In this document: positions 1 to 11,719 of the stretch, piece by piece
How the letters are laid out: the number at the start of each line of letters is the position of its first letter
Numbering within the stretch: position 1 is the first letter of the stretch
Source: Clytia hemisphaerica
Taxonomy: Eukaryota > Cnidaria > Hydrozoa > Leptothecata > Clytiidae
Reading direction: 5' to 3'
Length of the DNA: 64,000 bases
Assembly: GCA_902728285.1 (NCBI GenBank)
Contig: CACVBU010000930.1
Coordinates: 1,790,991 to 1,854,990 of the forward strand
Notes under the pieces: model-generated
Told to the model about the DNA's origin: nothing
Databases searched by the model: none
The model's input: only the letters and a program-made list of their open reading frames with translations
Translations under genes and position numbers: made by a program

Positions 1-342
1 GCATAAGTTAACAATTGATGGAATGTAAACAGATAGGTTTGCTGGAGGTTTTGTTAGTAAATTTCTTGTAAGGTCAATTTCAGTCAAATTTGTAAAATTG
101 ACAAAATATTCCGATGGGAAATGAGTGATTAAATTGTCTTTCAATATCAACCCTTTTGCTGTCCATGGGTTACTAACATTGGCAATGTCTCTTAATAATA
201 TTGCATCAGTGATATTTTGGGCACTGCATTTCCATTTAAACTGTGAGCAATCACATTGTTTTGGACATGATTGACAAGTGGTAAAGAGCACTAATAGTAT
301 CCCAATAACTGTTAAAAATGAATTCTTCAGAAATTTATTCAT
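1..342 (-). CDS. Leucine-rich-repeat secreted or type I membrane protein, 5' end only
   Basis: From an ATG at 342-340 the minus strand stays open for 114 codons to the window edge, so the gene is cut off. Residues 1-24 form a signal peptide: a basic start (MNKFLKN) followed by a hydrophobic run ending near TTCQS. Then comes CPKQCDC, the cysteine pattern of an LRR N-terminal cap, followed by leucine-rich repeats such as LTEIDLTRNLLTKPP. Several N-glycosylation sequons (NIT, NVS, NFT, NLT, NLS) fit an extracellular protein. LRR ectodomains of this kind usually serve in adhesion or receptor recognition; the class of receptor cannot be told from this fragment. A TATA-like box lies 50 bp upstream of the ATG. 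Confidence 0.75.
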   Translation of the reverse strand, partial: MNKFLKNSFLTVIGILLVLFTTCQSCPKQCDCSQFKWKCSAQNITDAILLRDIANVSNPWTAKGLILKDNLITHFPSEYFVNFTNLTEIDLTRNLLTKPPANLSVYIPSIVNLC

Positions 343-391
343 TGTACATAGTAATATCAGCTTCTGGGAACAATGGATGTTTAATTGTGCA

Positions 392-398
392 TTATATA
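392..398 (-). promoter_or_regulatory. TATA-like box upstream of the LRR gene
   Basis: The minus strand reads TATATAA here, about 50 bp upstream of the ATG at 342. That would give a 5' UTR of roughly 20-25 nt. AT-rich DNA produces such matches by chance, so support is positional only. Confidence 0.3.
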
Positions 399-2260
399 AA
401 TAAGAAAATAGGTAAATTTTTAAAACCTTCACCCTTTTGTTACCTACAAAAAAAGAAATATAATTCATTACAGCTATGAGATGACCAAAGAATATAATTT
501 TGAAATTACTGATACCCCTATTACCCAATACATCATACATCTTATTTGAAATTGGGAGACCTAATGTTGAGTGACTTCACATGGAATTTAAATAAAGAAT
601 CACAGATCAAAATTAAACTCCTCTATTATATCAGGGGGACATGTAGTTGGTACAAGACATCATGATGACTAACTACATTTTTGCAAAGCTTTTGAAGACA
701 TTACAGTGCAATTAAAACAAAAAATTGCTGACATGCATAATATAATGAAAATCTCACAATTTTAAAACAAGCAATTCTCAACATGGGATTTAAAGTTGCG
801 ACCTGCTTTAGGTAAGTCTGGAGAGTAAACAAATAACCTCCTTCGGGCAACCCCAAAGGAGGAGCTTTGCTTAAAAAATCTAATTTTTGGCCATAGAAAC
901 TTAATCTGCAGGCCTCATCTCATTTTTTTACAATAAATAGAAGCCGATCTGGTGGTTGAAGCTTCAACATCACTCTCCCCTGTTTACAAATTTGTAGCGT
1001 AGAAAATGTAGCGTAGTTAAAGGTGCTTGAGCAGACTTTTGTTCAATCTCAGCCTGAATTCCAGTTTGTATACAGTATACAGATTTTTTCTCCTGATTTT
1101 CATTTTTCGGAACAAGCGGAAATACTTTGACTTAATGAAACCGAGTGCTATTTTCAAAGTAACGTAAAAACGAGATGGCAGATGCAAATGCTGACTTAAG
1201 TCCTGCTGTTAATTTATGATACAATTTTATTTACCCTGACCAACTGACTGACCGTTTTGTCTTTTTCAAAGTCGGGGTGACAGGAACAAAGCAAGCTATT
1301 TTTTATTAATGACCCAGTGAAATTGCAGTATGGTAAGCGGAATTATGCAAAACGATGGTTCTGTTAAGTTTTAAGTTCCTTTTCCTTTCGATCCAGAATA
1401 TCTTGTACCCAATAAGTTAGGATATCCCAATAATGAAAGTGTCCCAGAACTTCTGACCGTTTTTTTAGACGCCTACGTTTTATACTGATCGAAAGAGCTC
1501 TCAAAAACAATATAGATGACTTTTAGGTGGATATAGTCGATTGCGCAGCCATCGAAAAATTGTTGTTTGCATCACCTGGCCGCTCCATTGATTTTCCGAT
1601 GCGGAGAATCTGGAAAAAAATCCGGAAAAAGAAAATTGTGCTTTAATGTATAGCTTTTTCTCTAGCTCTTCTCTACAGAACAAACGAACACATTAACAAA
1701 ACAAATAACACCGATAAATTAGATTGAAACTACGAGAAGTGAAACAGCATTATTTAGCTATAATTTGCAAGAACACAAAAAAGACAGTCCACCCTGGTCA
1801 GAAGAAGAAAATTGGCTTTCTAAAGCAATATAAAAAATCCAGAAATCTTTCCGACTGCCTGCCCGCCTGCATGTATTTTTTACAACCACTGCGACACGAA
1901 CAGAACAATTTTTCTATGGCCGCCTAAGTAACTGGTTTTAGTTTTTATTAACTTTTAAATTTTGTCAAATTTTAGGGTTCAAGGGGTTTTGCATGCATGT
2001 GATGTCTGTTTTTGGGTCCTTAAAAATTTCCTAGGCCTTTGCTGCTGGGGAAAACCCCCTTCACAAAAAACCCTATAAATACTTCATGCTTTGAAATGGC
2101 CCATATCTGTGTATGATATTTGTGATCTATCTATCTGGGAACCTTCGGAACCTGCCATCTCTGTAAACCAACTATATTTCATGGCTCAAAATTCGATTGC
2201 TTGTTTTAGGGGTTTCCACTGACTCATAAACCAATCAGAAGCCTCTCAATACTCACCACT
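399..2260. other. Non-coding stretch, no recognisable gene
   Basis: No ORF with recognisable protein similarity or splice structure is seen on either strand. It may contain the upstream promoter of the LRR gene. The short ORFs at 1501-1683 and 1724-1927 have no domain and no splice context. Confidence 0.5.
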
Positions 2261-2849
2261 GGATGACCCGTGGAAGCTAACATGCACAACCCTCAAATGA
2301 ATGACCTGGCTGGTCATTAAAATACCGTCAACTGCTCTAACTTGGGACTATCTGACAAAAAATGGGAACGCCATTTGGCCACCATTTCACCGTACCTCCA
2401 CCGAGTAGGCTTTTAAATCAAAATATGAAAAATCTGTAGTGGAACACGCGCAAGTGTTTGGAACCAAGAAGAATAAACTAGTAGCAAAACAATGGATGGC
2501 ATTCAAAAATTGCGTGAGGTTTTCAAAAACAGCAAAAATAAAGAAATTTGAATATCCTTTTTAAAAATAACTCTTTTCAAACGAAACGTCACAATATTGG
2601 TTCTAAAGGTGATATAAGTAGGTTGAAAAAAAAATTTTGTAAAATGGGCCAAAACTGCGGCACAAATCAAGAAAAACACTATGTTGATAAAACAGCAGCC
2701 ACAAATTTGTTCAATGAGTAAAAATCATTTTTTTCAGATGAAACTCGTAGCAAAAGGGTTTATCCACAAAATATCAAAAATGGAACCAAAATCATTGGGT
2801 CACTGGGCTAGAATTGCGGCTCAAAGTTGACGATTTTTTCATATATGCT

Positions 2850-3363
2850 TTGATTGAAGCCACATTTTAAAGCCCATTGAAAACCCTGCAGCCACAAATT
2901 AAACCCATAAGTATCTTTATAAGACATTAAACTACCAAATTCAAGAAAAATGGTTAAAAAATATTGAAGTCTTAAAGCAGGACAGCACATGAGCCAACCC
3001 TAAAAATGCCAACTAATACTTATATGTAACAGCTCAGAAGGTTTTATGTACAAAAAATGGTATTTGCAGCCACAAAATGTACACTTTTTCTTAAAATAAC
3101 ACTGTATTTTTGTGTCAGATTGTGTTTGTTTTGCATCAGGCTTTGCAAATATTCATATTTCGAAAACAAAACCCAACCTGGAATTTGTAAATTGATAAAT
3201 TAGTGATTGAAGCCACATTTTAAGCTGTTTTAAGCCCATTGAAAACCCTGCAGCCACAAATTAAACCCATAAGTATCTTTATCAGACCTCAAACTACTAA
3301 TTCCAAGAAAAACGGTTAAAAAATATTGAAGTCTTAAAGCAGGATAGCACATATAAGCCAACC
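2850..3363. repeat. Direct duplication with a CAGCCACAAA motif series
   Basis: About 150 bp at 2850-2999 is repeated at about 3205-3363 with few changes (shared landmarks AACCCATAAGTATCTTTAT and ATATTGAAGTCTTAAAGCAGG). A short motif, CAGCCACAA, recurs in direct orientation at about 2695, 2889, 3067, 3251, 3387 and 3526, beyond what the duplication alone explains. There is no coding potential. Confidence 0.65.
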
Positions 3364-3806
3364 CGTTGAGTGAGCCACATGACATACAGCCACAAAACCT
3401 GCTGCCCTCACTTTGCCATCTTATATTTCAAGACTGAATCACTCAACTTCAAAGGGAGCCACATTTTTGGAAAGCTCATCAATTTCCTTATTTTATAGAA
3501 TTTTGTACTACACAGCAGCCACAAGAATATCAACGCTGTGGGCTAAAAAGTGGCTGTGATTGAAAACCTCATTTTTTGGGGTTCTATTTTTGAATTCAAT
3601 CAATGGAGCGTTTGGACGTCACTCGGGCGGCAAGTTACACACTCTCTATTTGTTAATCCCATCGGCTGATAGCCGGTTAGGCGACGGACGTTCTCTTATT
3701 CTCCAACAATCAGCGTCCGGTCATTTTGAATGAAAACAAAAAAGTTAAAAAGGGTGCACTATAAGTGTAAGTTATGGTGACATGTTATGACAGAAAGTAT
3801 GATTGA

Positions 3807-4416
3807 CAGTCTGGGAAATCCTCTCAATTGCACGCTTATGTTCCGAGGGCGTAAGCGCGCAATTGCATGGTTATAATTTACGCCAGCTCCCGCCCCGGTT
3901 GAAATTGCTTAGGGATTTCAAGGGGTTCAGAATTCTCTAATTCGGGTGAAGGCATGGTTTAACGGGCAATCCATTTTTACGGAATCTTCTTCTACGATAA
4001 ATTTTGAGTAAAACTGCCCTAGGCTTTTAAAATAGACCTTTTTTTAAAGAGGCCATCCTGTTGAATAATTATGTAGTCCAGCAGAAAAACAATGATACAG
4101 TCATGCATAATTATTACAATATACATGATACAGTAATTATGCATGACTGTATCATTGTTTTTCTGCTGGACTACATAATTATTCAACAGGGTGGCCTCTT
4201 TAAAAAAAGGTCTATTCAACAGAGCTTTTGGAAGGAATTGCGTGTCAGAATAATTAAGGGTGCAATTGCACGTTTACCGCTTATACCGCCCGTCTCAGAA
4301 CAATTTCGATAAGCGTGTAATTACACACTTAAAAATTCTGCCATTTTGATAACCGTGCAATTGCGCGCTTACGGCCTCGGAACATAAGCGTGCAATTGAG
4401 AGGATTTCCCAGACTG
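3807..4416. mobile_element. MITE with about 60-bp terminal inverted repeats, inserted in family A
   Basis: The ends are CAGTCTGGGAAATCC and its reverse complement. The match extends about 60 bp inward through TCAATTGCACGCTTATG and GCGCGCAATTGCA with one or two mismatches. Flanks are ...ATTGA and ATTAA..., possibly a worn 5-bp duplication. CAG ends would fit hAT-like elements but the target duplication is not decisive. No ORF of its own. Confidence 0.7.
4031..4216. repeat. Near-perfect 186-bp hairpin element
   Basis: The left arm starting AATAGACCTTTTTTTAAAG is the reverse complement of the right arm ending GGTCTATT. Arms are about 85-90 bp around a roughly 15-bp spacer. It sits inside the MITE at 3807-4416. 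TA dinucleotides near both ends would allow mariner-type insertion. The opposing 66- and 83-aa ORFs across it are a by-product of the palindrome. Confidence 0.7.
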
Positions 4417-4715
4417 ATTAATAAACTTGATGGAGTTATCAAAACAAATTTGTTGTCAAAGAGATTTTGATAACAGTATATAAGTGAAAATACAGGCCAG
4501 ATACCAACAGTCCCATCCCATGTTTTGACCGAATGCTCCATTTTATTAGAGCAGTTGACGGTACAAAGTTAAATCAAAACAAAAATGGTAGAGTAGAACT
4601 GGGAACGAGCGGAACTGCGTAGTTGATTTGTTTTGAAATTTTGCTGCTTAGATTGGTTAGCCATTTGATGGCTATGCAAGTTTCCCTCCACTGATGCAAG
4701 TTACCCGACTTCACT

Positions 4716-5310
4716 GTAAAAGATGTCATGGGTCCTAAAAAGCTATAAGACCCTATATTTTTTTTTTTTTTAGATTAGATTAGATGATTTTCTTTTTTAA
4801 AAACTCGGTAGAGCTATGTACATTAAAAAACCACCAGAAATGGTGTAAGTAAAATACTAAAAATAGCACAAGTTAAAATAGCTAAATACGAGAGGAAAAG
4901 GCCATAAGGATAGCTACCTAAAGCTAGAAAATATATGGAAAAACCTATACCATGAATTCCATGAGAAAATTAACATCTAGCTCAAAATTTCAAATTCAGA
5001 AATAACATAAGTTTTCATTTTCTCTTGAATATACATATGTTGAAGTGTGAGAATCCAGAAAATCTTTCTTTAAAGTCCATTTTTCACGCTTCTGTGCTGG
5101 GGTGAAGCCTTTAATGCAAAAAAATATAAAATTGCTTGAAAAAACCAAGAACTTTGCCAGAAACTTTTTTCATCCAAATATGATTGTATCAGTACACAAA
5201 TCTGTGATAGAGTACTGACAACCATTATAGAAAACATATCAATAATCAAAATCTGCTTTGCTTAACTCCTATTTGGTTTTTTTCTGGCTGTTATGCATAC
5301 CTACCCGACT
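4716..5310. other. Non-coding stretch
   Basis: AT-rich DNA with a poly-T run near 4757-4771. No gene, RNA or clear inverted repeat was recognised. Confidence 0.45.
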
Positions 5311-6557
5311 GTCCGTTAGTCACACTGATAAGAAGAAAAGTTCCAATGAAAGCCAAGGGAAGCTGCATGTTTCTTTTATTTTTGTCTTAAAAACAGAAGT
5401 ACTATGACCATAAAATAAGTGCAAAATTTTAGCCCTAAAGGTTGAGTGGGTAGCACACAAGAGGCTCATCAAGAAGTGTCCGTTAGTCACGAAAATCATC
5501 CTACCTGAGATGAAATTTTCATAAGATCACTTTTTCAGAACGGTTGGTTTCTAACACCTTATTGCAAACAACTTGAGGCTAAACTTACCAAAAATGAAGT
5601 ATTTTTCCACTAAAAGTTGTTTTCTGTTAGTAAACATGGCAATTGTCCGTTAGTCACGAAATAGATTTAAAATTCAGAGCTCGGAGAATATAATAGACGG
5701 CATTCGCTTAAAAAACCATATATTTTGTTCTTATTAAAGCTATTTTGACTATATTTACCCATTTTACCCATAGATATATGTTTAATAGTCAATCCTTTCT
5801 TTGTGTGTGCATTTTACATTTTCGTGACTATAACGGACTAGTTGTCATAATAGGGAGAATAATCCTTTTTCAAAGTAAATAAATAAAATACCCTTACCCA
5901 ATTTGTCTGTCTTTGTCCTGATTCAACAAAGAAACAATACAGTGCAAAAAACACCCATAAAAACTCAACAGATCTTTATATTTCAACATTTTCAAATTTT
6001 CGGGATCTATGAACTTGACAGGAATGGTACCACACAGAGAAAAATGAGAAATCTTCTATTCTTTTAGGCTTTTGTCATTCTATTGATATAACATTTCACC
6101 CCTAAAGCACCAAATATAGGAATGGTTGGATTGCTTCATCAGAATCATTAGAAAACCGTTTTGTCCGTTAGTCACGTTTTTAAATGTCCGTTAGTCACAG
6201 CATTTTTTGCCCAATTTTTGTCATATTTTCTTACTTTGACAATTTTTTTTCAAAATTAATTTTGAAACATAAAATTCAACCTTTCCTCTAGTGAATTTAA
6301 GCAAAAAACCCAACCTGTAGCTTTCAGCACTTTACAGCTGTTTGTAAAAGTGTCCCATTTTAGATGTTAATTTTTGTGTCCGTTAGTCACGGGCCTATTA
6401 ATTGCAATTTCTGACCAAGTGAAAGTCAAGAGAAAAAGTTTTATATGGTTCTTGAAACTTTGACCCCTACTGATAGTTACCACACCAAAAGAAGTTTTAT
6501 TCCTATTTTCAAGCTTGACTTCTAGCCTGCTAAACAGTGGAAATGTCCGTTAGTCAC
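5311..6557. repeat. Interspersed array of the 13-mer GTCCGTTAGTCAC
   Basis: Seven exact direct copies of GTCCGTTAGTCAC lie at 5311, 5478, 5645, 6163, 6186, 6378 and 6545. One inverted, slightly changed copy lies at 5824-5838. The sequence between copies is unrelated AT-rich DNA and spacing is irregular (23 to 505 bp). Such multiplied motifs resemble transposase-binding sites in the subterminal DNA of non-autonomous elements, but no terminal inverted repeat could be fixed around the array. Function is unknown. Confidence 0.7.
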
Positions 6558-7040
6558 ATATGGAATTCATGATACAAACATCAATTTCAAAATATTCAAC
6601 AGTAAAAATGGTTGCTGTTGTAACCTAGAAAATGTCAAAAATGAGATGAAAGTTTGATTACATTTTTGAGGAAATAAGTCATAAAATATGATAAAGCTAA
6701 AATATACTAAAAAAGAAAAGAAAAAAACCTAAAAAAAATAATTAATTAGTTAGTTATGGAAGGGTGTTTCCACTTAGCTAAATCGGACTAAGAAATTTTT
6801 TCATTGTAAAAGTTTATTGAAACAAGGATTAGGGAAAAATGGGGGTACTCTGCACGAGAGGTAGGAGAGAAAGAGTGGTCAAGGGTGAGAGATAAGAAAC
6901 GCATGAAGGACAAAAGTGAGAATTTAAAAGTGATCAGAGTGATTGATTTAGAGTTTTGTTTAGTTTAGAGCAGTTGCCACTTGTCATTATATTTGTTGGG
7001 TTTGTTTGAGTGCAATCCAGATACCAGTCTAAAATAGAGT
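6558..7040. other. Non-coding stretch
   Basis: No recognisable feature. It lies at the 3' side of the minus-strand reverse-transcriptase remnant and may include its 3' UTR. Confidence 0.4.
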
Positions 7041-7562
7041 TTATAATAAATCAAATAATTTTTTGGATTTGATGTGTTGTTTCAAAGAGTTAGGAGAGAT
7101 GGATTCAGAGTTAAAAGGATTGATTTTAGGTGTGATGGAATTCCAACTTCTAGCCATGGAGTTTTTAAGATTATTAGAACCATAAGTCACTGACTTGGAG
7201 AGGGTTAGGGCAAGTTTAGTAGATCTTGTACCATGTACATGATTTTGACCAAGTTTAAGAATAAAACCATTGAAATACTTAGGTGCTTTGTTTTGAATTA
7301 CCTGAAGAGCAAAAATACAGTGTCTTAAAATAATTAGAGGTTCAACAGGGAGAATTTTTGATTGAATAAAGAGAGGTGCTGTGTGATCTCTTTGGGTTTT
7401 GAAATGCATGTATCTAAGGGCCTTGTTTTGTAATGAGGATATTCTGTTGATATAATCACGTTTGATGAAGCCAAGTGTATGCATGCAATAGTTAAGATGA
7501 GATTCAAAGAGTGCATAATATAAATTCAGAAGAGTTTTGTAGCTAAGAAATTTAATTTTCAA
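7041..7562 (-). pseudogene. Non-LTR retrotransposon reverse transcriptase, C-terminal fragment
   Basis: A 173-residue open frame resembles the region downstream of the RT active site in Jockey/CR1-group LINEs. Diagnostic parts are LFESHLNYCMHTLG, followed by ISSLQNKALRYM, a leucine- and isoleucine-rich stretch and a tail with ARSWNSITP. The catalytic palm, endonuclease and ORF1 are absent, so this is a 5'-truncated dead copy. It differs from the second RT remnant at 36.7-37.7 kb, so at least two LINE families have been here. Confidence 0.7.
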
Positions 7563-9379
7563 TGTAATTTTTTAAAGTTACACAGGGAGTATTTTAGTGT
7601 CTCTAATTTTGCTATCAATAGAAACAAAATAAACTGTTACCTTGTGCTTCGTTCCTTATTTTCTGAACTGATTGAATGTCTGCCCTGATTTTTACTGTAG
7701 CTTTGTGTTTCACGCAGAAGTAGTGATCCGCCCAAAAACGGAAAACAAAAGTTCGCGGTATTATGTTTCTTAAACGGCAGCCGAAAGTAAGTTAGGGCAT
7801 ACTTTAAAAGCTGGACCCGGACCTTGGACCCTGACCCCAGACCCTATTTCGGACCTCAAATCGGACCCTAATTCGGACCCCTATCTACAAAAGTCGGACC
7901 CCGATCTACAAAAGTCGGACCCCGATCTACAAAAGTCGGACCCGATCTACAAAATCTGCAAATGGCCTATATTCCATTTAAATCATACACAGGGTATCGA
8001 CAAACTTTTCCAGAGGGTTTGTCACTTTCCAGAAGAGGGGTCCGACTTTTTCGTTGACTTCACTTTTTTTTAGTTAAGCAATGAACAAAGTCAACAATAA
8101 ATACTGATCTACAATTCTGGACACAACTTGTTGTCCACCCCTCCCTCCAATATCAGTATTGCTAGAGAACTTGTTGGGACTGGGGAAAACTTTGAAAACA
8201 GCATTGACTTCGGGGGAGGGGGCTTATTAGGGGTTGAAAAGAGTTTATGGACAAGGGTTTTGTCCAGAGTTATAGTTCTCTTTCAAATAATCTATTCTGG
8301 CTACCTAGTAATCTGTAATTTACAGACCAATAATAATATGTCATTATTGGTGCGATTCTACATAGAACGATACTGAACTCATTATTATTTCCAAAAAAGT
8401 CCATGATAAAAAAAGAAAAATTAAAAAAAATAAGGTATAAAAGATTGACCACTCCTCAAATCAGATTCCACAAAGACCAAGGTACAGATGCCACTACAAT
8501 CAGTAAGTAGAAATTTTGTTAGATCATCTATGACAGATTTGAAGAACCAGTACCGACATATATGTATATGTAGATAAATAAAAGAAAATTCATTTCGTAT
8601 GTATTTGTTTTGTATCGACAAACTGTTTTCGATTTCAAAAACTGGTGTGAACAAAGTGTTTTTGTAGAAATGTACTCCCAAAATATCGAATGCAACAAAC
8701 AACATTCCAAGCAAGGTCTTTGCGAATTTAAAGCCTTTTTCAGAGGATGAAATGAACCCAAATATTTGTAGTCTTCAACAGTTTTGATGTCATCTAAACC
8801 TTCATTAGAGTTTAGGGTTAGAATTCAGTCTTAGACTCATTGAGATAAAGTCCGATACAATTTGCCGCGGATAAAACTTTTCATAAATTACGTCACGAAC
8901 ACCACTTGCCTCGTATTCAAACAATTGGTGATTGGTGATTATGTCCCTTGAGACATTAAATTATTTTTTATGAATAGAAAATAGTTTTGATAAAATCCGC
9001 TGGGAGTTAATCACCTTGACAATAATCTCAAAACGAGGCAAGTAATGTTCATCTGGAGAATAAGGAAAAAGATGTGATGGTTTCGCGGACCACACCCTCG
9101 TTCGAGAAGGGAACCATTTTCTTTTACTTTGTCAATACAGAAACACGCATGACATAGCTAACAACCAAAACAAAAAGAGAAGAGCAAATACAGCTGACTA
9201 TCTTTAACTCGAACAGACTCGAACAATGTTTTGTGGTCTTTTTTGTTAACAATGACTTATAAATCTTACTCCATAACTCAAAACTTCCAGCTTTGATTAA
9301 TTTTGCAATAGTCTTGTAATATTATGATACCCCCGATGTGCATTTTCACGACTAAGAAGAACACACTCTCATTCAGTTA
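7563..9379. other. Non-coding stretch with local inverted repeat
   Basis: No gene recognised. An imperfect inverted repeat pairs CACTTGCCTCGT near 8901 with ACGAGGCAAGTAATG near 9034, possibly a small worn MITE. The 82- and 97-aa ORFs here have no recognisable domain. Confidence 0.4.
7873..7954. repeat. 21-bp tandem repeat, about four units
   Basis: Four consecutive units of the type TCGGACCCCGATCTACAAAAG, the last shortened, preceded by looser GGACCC-containing copies from about 7816. It may be the terminal array of a transposon similar in style to the element at 61459-62186, whose arms are also built of GACCCT-type repeats. Confidence 0.65.
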
Positions 9380-9801
9380 GGAACCACTCAAAAAGTACGT
9401 ACGCTCAAAAGTAGGCAAAATTCGATCCATTCCCTCTTGTACGCTCGCGTACGCTTTGATAGTACCCCCCTTCCGCGTACGTATGCCTTTCCGATTACCT
9501 CTACCCCCCAATTGAAATTATAACATAAATTGACTTGATTTCAAGACAAGATCAAAGTTAAAGAAACTTAAAGATTATAATAGGCTGATATATAGACAAC
9601 ACAAGTAAGGTGGGCTAACAGGACTTTGATATTTTGATTTTTCAAATAGAAAGTTAGGAAAAACTGGAAAAAATAGCTTGAAAAAGTTTGCAAAGCGTAC
9701 GTACATTTTCTTGATTGACCCCCTCCCCTCCACGAACGTTTTTGTACGCTTTTTGAAGGACCCCTTCCCCTCCTCAGTGCGTACGTACTTTTGAATGGCC
9801 C
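9380..9801. mobile_element. MITE with GTACGTACGC-rich ends
   Basis: The left end (GAACCACTCAAAAAGTACGTACGC region) is an imperfect inverse of the right end (GCGTACGTACTTTTGAATGGCC). Internal repeats of the type GTACGCT recur near both ends. Flanking TA on each side is compatible with a TA target, but boundaries are uncertain by several bases. No ORF. Confidence 0.5.
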
Positions 9802-9803
9802 TA

Positions 9804-10489
9804 TTTTACCAGTTATTAATTGTATGACATGGCTGTTACGTTAAAAGGATAAAGGCAAAAACTTACCTTTAAACGCTGAGTTTCTTTTTATGAGGCAAGT
9901 CAAACTTTGTCTTCTCTTGTAACCCTCTCTCTTCTGTTTCTCTCATCAACAAAATAAAAAATGATGCTCTTTTTTCGTGTTCAGCTTGAAATCTGAGCCA
10001 AGTTCCCTTGTTTCTATGATTATTAATCTGTGTCTAAAATCAAATATGAAAGAAAATTGATCTCTAAGACAGACTCTAATGACACAACCATTATAAATTC
10101 CCCTATTACTGTATGTCATAATGACGTTATTTGACGAGATAAACTTCAATTATGTAGAAGACAAAATAAACAAATGTAGTGCGACGTGACCAAAAAATTA
10201 ACATCGTGAAAAGGTTATGAAGTCTATTTTTTGAGTTTTTTTGTGGAATAGAATCCTAAGCTAATGTTTGAGATTCAATAATCCAGGAAAAAATTTAATA
10301 TTAGAACAAATATTGTACACCAAACGGCAGTAAAAGAAACTTCATAAAGTAAAATTCATCTTAACGAGAAATCGAAATGATTAGCACATATTTATTCAAA
10401 AATTTCAAATAATATTCCATAGTTAAAATCCAATTTTCCCCTATACAAGCTTTTTCTTGTACGTCGACATAAGAAAATATTTTATCAAA
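9804..10489. other. Non-coding stretch
   Basis: No recognisable gene, RNA or repeat. Confidence 0.4.
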
Positions 10490-10491
10490 TA

Positions 10492-10733
10492 CACGTTTTT
10501 TTTTATAAGAACGTCAAAAATTTTCGAAGCCTTCGGATGTTCTTAGTTTTTTGGATTTGAAGCCTAAAAATGTTCTTAAAATGTTCTTATTTTCAGCATT
10601 TTTTGAGCATTTTGATGTAATTTCTTAAGAAAATGCATATTTTTAAATCTCCAAAGCCTTAGAATGTTCTTAAATTTTTGGGCCTCGAAGCCTTATGTTC
10701 TTATATAGTTTGTTCTTATAAAAAAAAAACGTG
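10492..10733. mobile_element. Mariner-type MITE, family C, copy 1
   Basis: Ends CACGTTTTTTTTTATAAGAA and its complement, flanked by TA on both sides (10490-10491 and 10734-10735). The interior contains repeated ATGTTCTTA motifs. An inverted sister copy lies at 15559-15813 and a diverged one at 17666-17907. 242 bp, no coding capacity. Confidence 0.8.
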
Positions 10734-10907
10734 TATGTCTTATGATATCCGGCATCTGCGACAGAAAGTAGGGCGCGATTGTTGATATTATTTTTCTACA
10801 AAACTTGTTCAAACTGGAAACAAAAAATATCAAGAGACTGCAATGCGAATGAAAACTTCGATAAGAGCTTTTGAGTAACAAAGATAACAACACATTTTGA
10901 TTATTCC

Positions 10908-11470
10908 CAGGGGGGGGTCATGCAGTTATTATATAAACACTATGACAATTACTACCGTGGTGGTATATAAACCAAAATTTGGGAAAACAGTTACTCCACC
11001 AGTGGACTAACTGCAACATCGGTGGTGCCTAAGCCCAAAATTGTCGATTTTGGTAGGATATGGTGTACTAAGTGAGCACATTTTTCAATTTTTCACTTAA
11101 AATTTTAGGTTTTTAAAAATTCCAGAAGCAAAAAAATTCAAAACATTTTTTTCAAAAGTCAAAAAAATAACAAAATTTTTTCGTCAATCAAGGCATGAAA
11201 GATATTTTAACAAACTTGGAAAATGTTTGAGATATTTAACTCTTGAACGGTCGTTAATAAGACATACCCAGTAAAATGGTATCAAAAATGAGGAATTCAG
11301 TGAAAAAATTGCCAAATTTGGGATTTTTGGGGGTGGTGTACACCAATTTTGAGGGTAAAATCAGTTAGTACACTATGGAATAACTGCAAGGGTGGTGGTG
11401 TCTGTAGAAAATGTCCAAAATTGCAGTTACTCCACATAGTGTCAAGGAGTAACTGCAAGACCCCCCCCTG
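10908..11470. mobile_element. CAG-poly(G) element with 7-bp target duplication, copy 1
   Basis: The element begins CAGGGGGGGGTCATGCAGTT and ends with the imperfect complement AACTGCAAGACCCCCCCCTG. The 7-bp sequence TTATTCC directly flanks both ends (10901-10907 and 11471-11477). The interior holds repeated TIR-derived pieces such as CAGTTACTCCAC and GGAGTAACTGCA, plus GGTGGTGT. No ORF. Architecture is shared with the element at 23835-24694. Confidence 0.75.
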
Positions 11471-11719
11471 TTATTCCACCTTTTATCTATAATATTCAGC
11501 TGTAAAATGGAAAACTGCGTATGAAAGAATCTTTTCGATTCAGAAAGCATCAAAGCACGCCGTTCTTCATTTTTACGATACCATATTGAATGATATTATA
11601 AGATGATATTAAAAAAGAGCGTACGTATCACTTTAGGATATTCCTTCGTGTGAGATTTCTATAATAATAAAAACAGTTTCACAGTGTGAAAAAGATTTCA
11701 CACGATTTCTTCTTCACTG

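Larger units (their letters stand above)
2325..4561. mobile_element. Long non-autonomous mariner-type element (family A), 2.2 kb
   Basis: Terminal inverted repeats CCGTCAACTGCTCTAA (left) and TTAGAGCAGTTGACGG (right) are flanked on both sides by TA, the target duplication of Tc1/mariner elements. Both subterminal regions match the short 201-bp copy at 59854-60054, so this is the same family with a greatly enlarged centre. No transposase ORF is present. The centre carries an internal duplication (2850-3363) and two further elements (3807-4416 and 4031-4216). Confidence 0.7.
2261..4715. mobile_element. Mariner-type MITE (family B), interrupted copy and outer shell of a nest
   Basis: The flanks of this interval (about 2261-2324 and 4562-4715) match the two halves of the 227-bp MITE at 38637-38863. 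Shared stretches include GCTAACATGCA, TCAAATGAATGACCTG, TTTTGAAATTTTGCTGC and the end GCAAGTTACCCGACTTCAC. The left end is degenerate, the right end is followed by TA. The interior is occupied by the family A element at 2325-4561, inserted at a TA that is unoccupied in the 38.6-kb copy. Confidence 0.65.

Noticed and set aside
5311..6557. CRISPR-like array
   Set aside because: The repeats are 13 bp with spacers from 10 to about 490 bp, one unit is inverted, and the context is an animal genome.
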